From the NCBI RefSeq assembly GCF_017916275.1, contig NZ_JAFMST010000007.1, positions 1-64,000 on the forward strand: DNA of 64,000 bases, written 5' to 3'. Of the stretch, positions 58,665 to 64,000 are shown piece by piece. Each line of letters starts with the position of its first letter. Within the stretch, counting starts at the first letter, position 1. The notes below the pieces were generated by a model. The model had not been told where the DNA came from and searched no databases. It saw only the letters and a list, made by a program, of their open reading frames with translations. Source of the stretch: Rubellimicrobium arenae (GTDB lineage: Bacteria; Pseudomonadota; Alphaproteobacteria; Rhodobacterales; Rhodobacteraceae). The position numbers and the translations under genes are program-made.

Positions 58665-60515
58665 ATGGGACGGACGGTTCGCCTGACGATGGCGCAGGCG
58701 TTGGTGCGCTGGCTCTGCGCGCAGGAGACAGAGATCGACGGCCAGCGCGTGCCGCTCTTTGCCGGGGTGTTCGGCATCTTCGGGCACGGCAACGTGACCT
58801 GCCTTTCGGAAGCCCTGGAAGGCGTGCAGGACCGCCTGCCCACCTGGCGCGGGCAGAACGAGCAATCCATGGCCCTGGCCGCCGTCGGGTTCGCCAAGGC
58901 GCGGCTGCGCCGGCAGATCATGGTGGCCACCTCGTCCATCGGGCCCGGGGCCACGAACATGCTGACGGCCGCCGCCGCGGCGCACACCAACCGCCTGCCG
59001 GTGCTGCTCCTGTCGGGGGACACCTTCGCGAACCGGGCGCCGGACCCGGTCATGCAGCAGGTGGAGCATTTCGGGAACCCGAGCATCACCGTGAACGACG
59101 CCTTCCGGCCCGTCACGCGCTACTGGGACCGCATCTCCCTGCCCGAGCAGATCATCGGCTCGCTGCCCCAGGCGGTCGCCACCATGCTCGACCCGGCGGA
59201 TTGCGGGCCGGCCTTCCTGGGCCTGTGCCAGGACACCCAGGAAAAGGCCTACGATTACCCCATCGCCTTCTTCGAGCCCCGCGTCTGGGAGATCCCCCGC
59301 CCCCGCCCGGACCGCCGCGCCGTCGCCCGCGCCGTCGAGGTCCTGCGAGGGGCCAAGGCGCCGCTCCTCATCTCCGGCGGCGGGGTGCGCTATGCCGGAG
59401 CCAGCGAGGCCGTGGCCGAGTTCGCGCGGAAGCGCGGCATCCCGGTTGTGGAGACCATCGCCGGCAAGGGCACGCTCACGCATGACCATCCTGTCCATGC
59501 GGGGCCCCTCGGCATCGTCGGCTCCACCTCGGCCAACGCGCTGGCCGCCGAGGCGGACGTCATCCTGGCCGTGGGCACGCGGCTGATGGACTTCACCACC
59601 GGATCCTGGACGGCCTTCAGCCCGGACGCGCGCATCATCGGCATCAACGCCGCCCGCTGGGATGCGCTGAAGCATTCCACGCTGCCCGTCGTCGGCGACG
59701 CGCTCGAGACCATGCAGGAGCTCGACGCGGCCCTGGGCGACTGGTCCGCGGAGCCCTCGCACATAGAGCGGGCGCAAGGCCTCTTCGCCGACTGGAACGC
59801 CCTGGTGGACCGCCACCAAGCCCCCACCAACGCCGAGCGCCCGACCTACGCGCAGGTGGTCGCCTCGGTGAACCGCTGGGCCGCGCCACGCGATACGGTG
59901 GTGACCGCCGCCGGAGGCCTGCCGGGCGAGCTGATGAAGGGCTGGAAGGTCAAGGACCCGGGCACCTTCGACCTGGAGTTCGGCTACTCCACCATGGGCT
60001 ACGAGATCGCGGCGGGCTGGGGTCACGCCATGGCCAAGCAGGGCGACGGCACGCCGATCGTGATGATCGGGGACGGCACCTACATGATGATGAACTCGGA
60101 CATCTACTCGACGGTGCTATCGGGGCATAAGCTGGTCATCATCGTGTGCGACAACGGCGGCTACGCGGTGATCAACCGCTTGCAGAACGCCAAGGGCATC
60201 CCCGGCTTCAACAACCTGATCCAGGACTGCCGCATCACGCGGGACCCGTTCCCCGTCGACTTTGCCGCCCATTCCAGGGCCATGGGCGCCGAGTCCCGCC
60301 ATTGCGACAGCCTCGCGGACCTGGAGGCCGCGCTGGATTGGGCGCGGGGCACGGACCGGACCACGGTCCTCAGCATCGCGACGGACGCCTTCGCCTGGGT
60401 TCCGGGCGACGCCGACTGGGACGTGGGCGTACCCGAGGTCTCCGAGCGGCCCGCCGTCCAGGAGGCGCGCAAGGCGCAGGAGCTCATCCGCGAAAAGCAG
60501 CGCGTCGGCGTGTGA
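58665..60515 (+). CDS. iolD: 3D-(3,5/4)-trihydroxycyclohexane-1,2-dione hydrolase IolD
   Basis: This thiamine-diphosphate enzyme opens the cyclohexanedione ring in inositol catabolism to give 5-deoxy-glucuronate. The 616-residue protein has GGGAGGAG before the ATG. IolD marks are TMAQALVRWLCAQETEIDG, GVFGIFGHGNVTCLSEAL, the ATSSIGPGATNMLTAAA segment, and the ThDP motif region from MIGDGTYMMMNSD to VCDNGGYAVINRLQ. Its length is normal for IolD. It heads a three-gene rightward operon with iolE and an SDR. The usual next enzymes IolB and IolC are absent from the window. Confidence 0.93.
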   Translation: MGRTVRLTMAQALVRWLCAQETEIDGQRVPLFAGVFGIFGHGNVTCLSEALEGVQDRLPTWRGQNEQSMALAAVGFAKARLRRQIMVATSSIGPGATNMLTAAAAAHTNRLPVLLLSGDTFANRAPDPVMQQVEHFGNPSITVNDAFRPVTRYWDRISLPEQIIGSLPQAVATMLDPADCGPAFLGLCQDTQEKAYDYPIAFFEPRVWEIPRPRPDRRAVARAVEVLRGAKAPLLISGGGVRYAGASEAVAEFARKRGIPVVETIAGKGTLTHDHPVHAGPLGIVGSTSANALAAEADVILAVGTRLMDFTTGSWTAFSPDARIIGINAARWDALKHSTLPVVGDALETMQELDAALGDWSAEPSHIERAQGLFADWNALVDRHQAPTNAERPTYAQVVASVNRWAAPRDTVVTAAGGLPGELMKGWKVKDPGTFDLEFGYSTMGYEIAAGWGHAMAKQGDGTPIVMIGDGTYMMMNSDIYSTVLSGHKLVIIVCDNGGYAVINRLQNAKGIPGFNNLIQDCRITRDPFPVDFAAHSRAMGAESRHCDSLADLEAALDWARGTDRTTVLSIATDAFAWVPGDADWDVGVPEVSERPAVQEARKAQELIREKQRVGV

Positions 60516-60529
60516 CCCCGCGATGCGCC

Positions 60530-60553
60530 CCGCAGCCCCGCGCCGGGCTGCGG
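60530..60553 (+). other. Strong hairpin between iolD and iolE
   Basis: CCGCAGCCC (60530-60538) pairs perfectly with GGGCTGCGG (60545-60553) around a 6-nt loop, 15 nt after the iolD stop. A second, weaker hairpin (CCGCTG with CAGCGG) lies about 25-50 nt downstream. The 210-nt gap could therefore hold a processing/stability element or partial terminator, possibly with an extra iolE promoter. No U-run is seen. Confidence 0.6.
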
Positions 60554-60725
60554 AGAAACCCATCAGGCGCCGGCACCGCCGCTGAGGGATTCCCAGCAGC
60601 GGAACCCTGCCGTTCCTGAGGTTCCTCTGGCGTCCGGGGGGAAGGCAGGCCAAGGAATTCGCACGGATCCGGCCATTTTCGAATCGCCGGTTCCGCCACC
60701 GTTTGCAGAGAAGGATCACCCAGGA

Positions 60726-61625
60726 ATGAAGGCCAGGCTCGGAATCTCCCCCATCTGCTGGTGGAACGACGACCTTCCGGAACTGTCGGACGACGTGAGC
60801 CTGGAGGAGTGCCTCCGCCAGGCCTCCGAGGCCGGCTACACCGGCATGGAAACGGGGCGCCGCTTTCCGATGGACATCGACGAACTGGGCCCGATCCTTG
60901 ACCGCTACGGGATGAGCGTCTGCGGCGGCTGGTTCTCGGGCACGGTCCTCGAGGGCGACCTGGAGGAGAACAAGGACCGCATCCGCGCCCAGATGGACCT
61001 GTTCATCGCCGCCAAGGCGCCCTGCATCGTCTACGGCGAGGTCGCCCGCTCGATCCAGGGGGACCGGTCCAAGCCGCTGGCCACCAAGCCCAAGCTGTCC
61101 GAGGACGAGATCAGGACCTACGCCCGCAACATGACCGCCTTCGGCGAATGGTGCGCGGAACAGGGCATGCCCTTGTCCTACCACCACCACATGGCGGCGG
61201 TGATCGAGACGGAGCCCGAGCTCGACCTGTTCATGAAGCATTCGGGGGAGGGCATTCCGCTTCTCTTCGATGCGGGGCACATGGCCTTTGCCGGCGGCGA
61301 CGTGCTGCGGGTCATCGACAACCACCATGCCCGCATCACCCATGTCCACACCAAGGACGTGCGGATGGATGTCATCGACGCGCTGGACCGCAGCCGGGAG
61401 TCGTTCCTGGATGCCGTGGTGAAGGGCGCCTTCACCGTGCCGGGCGATGGCAGCCTCGACTTCGAGGCCATCGTGAAGCGCCTGGCGGATCACGGGTATG
61501 AGGGCTGGTTCGTGGTCGAGGCCGAGCAGGACCCGAAGAAGGCCCCGCCGCTTCCGATCTCGGCCAAGGGCAACCGGGAACTGCATCGCGTCCTCGGGCT
61601 GGCCGGCTACGAGGTCGTGCGGTGA
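60726..61625 (+). CDS. iolE: Myo-inosose-2 dehydratase IolE
   Basis: It dehydrates 2-keto-myo-inositol (scyllo-inosose) to the dione used by IolD. The 299-residue TIM-barrel protein has the IolE start LGISPICWWNDDLPEL, the GYTGMETGRRFPMD segment, HHHMAAVIETEPELDLFM with metal-binding residues, LLFDAGHMAFAGGD and a typical late HVHTKDVR segment. AAGGA lies about 10 nt upstream. It follows iolD on the same strand, and its stop overlaps the SDR start by 4 nt. Confidence 0.93.
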   Translation: MKARLGISPICWWNDDLPELSDDVSLEECLRQASEAGYTGMETGRRFPMDIDELGPILDRYGMSVCGGWFSGTVLEGDLEENKDRIRAQMDLFIAAKAPCIVYGEVARSIQGDRSKPLATKPKLSEDEIRTYARNMTAFGEWCAEQGMPLSYHHHMAAVIETEPELDLFMKHSGEGIPLLFDAGHMAFAGGDVLRVIDNHHARITHVHTKDVRMDVIDALDRSRESFLDAVVKGAFTVPGDGSLDFEAIVKRLADHGYEGWFVVEAEQDPKKAPPLPISAKGNRELHRVLGLAGYEVVR

Positions 61626-62443
61626 ACCGGCTCGACGGCAAGGTGTGCGTCGTCACCGGCGGCACCCAGGGTCTGGGCGCCGCCATCGCGCACCGTCTTG
61701 CCGAGGCGGGCGCGGCCGGCCTGGTGACCTGCGGTCGCAACGAGGCCAAGGGCGGCCGCGTGGCCGATGCGATCACCGGCAGGACCGGCGCGCCCGTCCG
61801 GTTCGTCCGCTGCGATCTGGAGTCGGTCGACGACTGCCGCGAGGTGATCGCCGCAGCCGACCGCCACTTCGGCCGCGTCGACGTGCTGGTCAACGCGGCG
61901 GGCCTGACCGACCGGGGCGACATCCTGTCCACGGACCCGGCGCTGTTCGACCGGATGTTCGCGGTCAACGTCCGCGCGCCGTTCTTCCTGATGCAGGACG
62001 CGATCCGGCTGATGATCCGCGACAGCCGCGAGGGCTCGATCGTCAACATCGGCTCGACATCGGAGCGGGCGGGGCAGCCGTTCATCGCTCCGTACTGCGC
62101 CTCGAAGGGGGCCCTGGCCACGCTGACCCGGAACACGGCCTTTGCGGTCATGCGGAACCGCATCCGGGTCAACCAGCTCGACATCGGCTGGATGTCCTCG
62201 GAGAACGAGGACCGCGTCCAGCGGGACCAGATGGGCGGGGGCGACGATTGGCTGGCCCGGGCCAGCGCGTCCCAGCCCTTTGGGCGCCTCGTCGAGCCGG
62301 AGGAAGTCGCGCGGGCCGTGGCCTTCCTTGCGTCGGACGATTCGGGCCTGATGACCGGGGCGGTCATCCAATTCGACCAGTCGGTCTGGGGCGCCTATGC
62401 CGCCTCGCCTCCCGTGCCGGACGCGCCGCTGCGGCTGGGCTGA
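61622..62443 (+). CDS. SDR-family oxidoreductase of the iol-type operon
   Basis: The 273-residue protein starts at a GTG that overlaps iolE. It has the SDR nucleotide motif VVTGGTQGLGAAIAHRLAE, the NAAG motif (VLVNAAGLTDRGD), the catalytic Ser (NIGSTSER) and YCASK, and a C-terminal GLMTGAVIQFDQS. Coupled translation with iolE implies a role in the same pathway, perhaps oxidising the starting cyclitol or an intermediate. The C-terminal region after residue 255 is proline-rich. The substrate cannot be assigned. Confidence 0.88.
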   Translation: MNRLDGKVCVVTGGTQGLGAAIAHRLAEAGAAGLVTCGRNEAKGGRVADAITGRTGAPVRFVRCDLESVDDCREVIAAADRHFGRVDVLVNAAGLTDRGDILSTDPALFDRMFAVNVRAPFFLMQDAIRLMIRDSREGSIVNIGSTSERAGQPFIAPYCASKGALATLTRNTAFAVMRNRIRVNQLDIGWMSSENEDRVQRDQMGGGDDWLARASASQPFGRLVEPEEVARAVAFLASDDSGLMTGAVIQFDQSVWGAYAASPPVPDAPLRLG

Positions 62444-62466
62444 CGCGGGATCCGATCGACGATCAA

Positions 62467-62492
62467 GGGCGGCCGCGGGATCGCGGCCGCCC
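62467..62492. terminator. Bidirectional terminator between convergent SDR and response-regulator genes
   Basis: GGGCGGCCGCG (62467-62477) pairs perfectly with CGCGGCCGCCC (62482-62492), an 11-bp GC stem with a 4-nt loop, in the 61-nt gap between two convergent genes. The upstream flank is ATCAA; there is no long U-run. Confidence 0.7.
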
Positions 62493-62504
62493 CGACCCTG
62501 ACGG

Positions 62505-62894
62505 TCATGGCGTCCCCCGGGTCCTGGCGAGGCCGAGACTGCGCAGGAGCTGGACCGCGTCCACCGGCTTGTCGCAGCAGGGCACATCCCGGAACTGGCC
62601 CGGCAAGGCCCAGGCGTCGTAGCCGGTCACGAAGACGAACGGGACCCCGCGGCCGCGCAGGGCCTCGGCCAGGGGGAAGACCATTTCGCCCCCGAGATTG
62701 ATGTCCAGCACCGCCGCATCGATCGTGATGCCATCGTTCAGCGCCGAGAAGGCCTGCTCCAGCGAGGCGACGGGACCCAGCACCCGCGCCCCTGCCTCCT
62801 CCAGGTCCCGGCGCAGATCGTCGGCGAGCATGTACTCGTCCTCGACCACAAGGACGTGCTTTCCTTCGGCGGGTCTCGGTCCGGCCATGGCCAT
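62505..62894 (-). CDS. Single-domain response regulator (CheY-like receiver)
   Basis: The 129-residue protein starts at an ATG behind GGGAGGGG; another ATG two codons later is possible. Receiver features are the acidic pair in VLVVEDEYMLADDL, phosphoacceptor Asp in AAVLDINLGGE, the Thr in FVTGYDAW and the Lys in CCDKPVD. There is no output domain. Such receivers in Alphaproteobacteria often serve HWE-type kinases, one of which is encoded at 20337-23006, though linkage over 40 kb is only suggestive. It may feed the sigma-factor-based stress response encoded beside it. Confidence 0.88.
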   Translation of the reverse strand: MAMAGPRPAEGKHVLVVEDEYMLADDLRRDLEEAGARVLGPVASLEQAFSALNDGITIDAAVLDINLGGEMVFPLAEALRGRGVPFVFVTGYDAWALPGQFRDVPCCDKPVDAVQLLRSLGLARTRGTP

Positions 62895-62998
62895 TCCCCT
62901 CCCGGCAGTCTGCCAAGGTGCGCTTGCACCCGGCTCAACGTCCGATGCCGTCGCCCGGTTCATCTCGTGCGGCCAGGCCGTCCCGCGCTCCTGCCCCC

Positions 62999-63286
62999 TC
63001 ATGCCGCCCCGCGGCGGGAACCGGCGGGCGCGATGGCGCGCTGACGGGCCTGCTCCAGGAGGCTGACGCAGACCCGGCGTTCGGCCAGGACCCGGTCAGG
63101 ATCGTTGGCCACCCGGGCGAACTGGAGGCGAAGCCAGGCATCGTTGAGCTCCGCCTCGACCCGGCGCGCCTGCGCAGGATCGGCGATGCGCGCCGCTAGG
63201 CCTCCGAACATGCTGCGGATGCGAAGGATGCGCCTCTTGCCCAAGATGCCCATGTGGTGCCGATTGTCGTACATGGACTGCCCCAT
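62999..63286 (-). CDS. Small hypothetical protein, charged and helical
   Basis: The 95-residue frame (alternative ATG at 63274) encodes a basic N-terminus (MGILGKRRILRIRSMFGG) followed by a long amphipathic helical region (ARIADPAQARRVEAELNDAWLR in two parts, then RVANDPDRVLAERRVCVSLLEQ). The composition looks protein-like rather than like a GC-rich shadow frame, and it sits between a response regulator (105 nt away, same strand) and a divergent ECF sigma factor. It does not resemble NepR. No clear ribosome-binding site precedes either start, so it may not be real. Confidence 0.5.
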   Translation of the reverse strand: MGQSMYDNRHHMGILGKRRILRIRSMFGGLAARIADPAQARRVEAELNDAWLRLQFARVANDPDRVLAERRVCVSLLEQARQRAIAPAGSRRGAA

Positions 63287-63382
63287 CCGTTGACGCGGCT
63301 GAGGCTAATGCGAACCAACCGCACGGCAAGGTTGCATAGGTTAACGCAGCGGATTTCCGATTGTGTCCTCTTTGGGACAACA

Positions 63383-63399
63383 GGACCCGTCACGGGTCC
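63383..63399 (+). promoter_or_regulatory. Perfect inverted repeat in the sigma-factor 5' region
   Basis: GGACCCGT-C-ACGGGTCC is an 8+1+8 palindrome ending 21 nt before the GTG start and 9 nt before the AAGGAG ribosome-binding site. As RNA it can form a 7-bp stem with a TCA triloop; as DNA it suits a dimeric repressor. Confidence 0.5.
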
Positions 63400-63419
63400 A
63401 GATCCCGAAGGAGTTGCTC

Positions 63420-63947
63420 GTGACGATCCACACCGAGTGCCCCATTGTTCCGCCCCAATTGTCCTCGTTCGACCGCGACGTGCTCGCGCTGCAGCCTGCG
63501 CTGTGTGCATTCGCGCGTCGACTCCTGCGTCAGGAGGCCGATGTCGAGGATCTCGTGCAGGAAACGATCCTCAAGGCGCTGGCCGCCCGCGACCGGTTCC
63601 ACGACGGGACCAACCTGAAGGCCTGGCTGTTCACCATCATGCGGAACTCGTTCAACACGCGCTGGCGCAAGGCCCGGCGCGAGACGACCCCCGGCGCCGA
63701 GGCCATCGAGCAGAGCGCCACAACGCCGGCGACGCAGGCCACGGACCTGTGGGCGCGCGAGGCGATCGGGCGGCTGCTCAACGACCTGTCGCCGGCGCAT
63801 CGCGAGATCCTAATCCTCATCCCCGTCCTGGGCCTGGGCTACGAGGACGCGGCCGAAGTCTGCAACTGCTCGGTCGGCACGATCAAGAGCCGGCTCAACC
63901 GGGCGCGGGCCGCCCTGGCCGGACTGGTGGACGGCGACCGGCCGTGA
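63420..63947 (+). CDS. ECF-family RNA polymerase sigma factor (EcfG-like)
   Basis: I place the start at the GTG (63420) because AAGGAG at 63408-63413 is ideally spaced, giving 175 residues; an earlier GTG at 63363 is in frame. Region 2 is clear (FARRLLRQEADVEDLVQETI, FHDGTNLKAWLFTIMRNSF) and region 4 follows (LNDLSPAHREILILIPVLGLGYEDAAEV, CSVGTIKSRLNRARAAL, quoted in parts). The FDRDVLALQPALCAFARRL start and the LIPVLGLGYEDAA region resemble EcfG-type (ECF15) general-stress sigma factors. PhyR and NepR, the usual partners, are not in the window. A perfect inverted repeat lies just upstream. Confidence 0.88.
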   Translation: MTIHTECPIVPPQLSSFDRDVLALQPALCAFARRLLRQEADVEDLVQETILKALAARDRFHDGTNLKAWLFTIMRNSFNTRWRKARRETTPGAEAIEQSATTPATQATDLWAREAIGRLLNDLSPAHREILILIPVLGLGYEDAAEVCNCSVGTIKSRLNRARAALAGLVDGDRP

Positions 63948-64000
63948 GCCCCGGGAAGGCCACCTTGGCGCAGAGCCGAGGCGGGCCGTCAGGCGGCGTT

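Noticed and set aside
63989-64000. Possible 3' end of a leftward gene (stop codon TGA read on the minus strand, preceded by Asn-Ala-Ala codons)
   Set aside because: Only four codons are visible at the window edge; too short to support a feature.

Overview
This is a GC-rich (about 70% by eye) stretch of chromosome from a free-living alphaproteobacterium. The gene content points to the Rhodobacterales (Paracoccaceae/Roseobacteraceae type): a DUF2852 protein, an HWE-family histidine kinase, NasS/NasT nitrate control, a five-gene urea ABC transporter with a long UrtB, and dense operons with 1-4 nt overlaps and GTG starts. I see no rRNA, tRNA, insertion sequence, phage, CRISPR array or plasmid hallmark. 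This placement is an inference from gene families.

Layout. 1-4.0 kb is a TonB iron-uptake locus: start of an ExbB/TolQ gene, a small secreted protein, an AraC regulator and a siderophore receptor. 4.4-11.6 kb holds an RND efflux pump (adaptor plus permease), an ABC exporter and a Tat-exported lipoprotein peptidase of the DUF882 family. 11.7-15.6 kb is a ribitol operon (ABC importer plus ribitol 2-dehydrogenase). 16.4-20.2 kb has an EntS-like MFS exporter, a DUF2852 membrane protein and an iron-storage group (DUF2218, Bfd-like ferredoxin, bacterioferritin). 20.3-23.0 kb is a multi-PAS HWE kinase.

23.0-39.8 kb is a nitrogen-acquisition block. urtABCDE imports urea. nasT and nasS sense nitrate/nitrite, and the operon nitrate transporter - nirB - nirD - nitrate reductase - siroheme synthase assimilates nitrate to ammonium. 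The leader before the transporter carries two hexaloop hairpins (A at loop position 1, G at position 4) whose second member overlaps a perfect intrinsic terminator. That is the architecture expected for NasT (ANTAR) antitermination, and it is the clearest regulatory device in the window.

40-49.5 kb is a cell-surface region: an FAD-dependent NAD(P)-binding protein behind a palindrome, a serralysin-like RTX metalloprotease, ABC capsule-type export genes split around a DUF2793 protein, a DUF4142 protein and a patatin-like phospholipase. 49.6-53.2 kb is a cyanophycin storage unit: cyanophycin synthetase overlapping an isoaspartyl peptidase, with no cyanophycinase alongside. 53.2-62.4 kb is a divergent cyclitol/inositol-type catabolic locus. 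One arm has an aldehyde dehydrogenase, an HpcH aldolase, a 2-hydroxyacid dehydrogenase and two Gfo/Idh/MocA dehydrogenases. The other has iolD, iolE and an SDR. They share a short promoter region with a 25-bp near-perfect palindrome. 62.5-64 kb has a single-domain response regulator, a small unknown protein and an ECF sigma factor.

Start codons were chosen by ribosome-binding site and family alignment from memory. No database or folding program was run, so hairpins were paired by eye.
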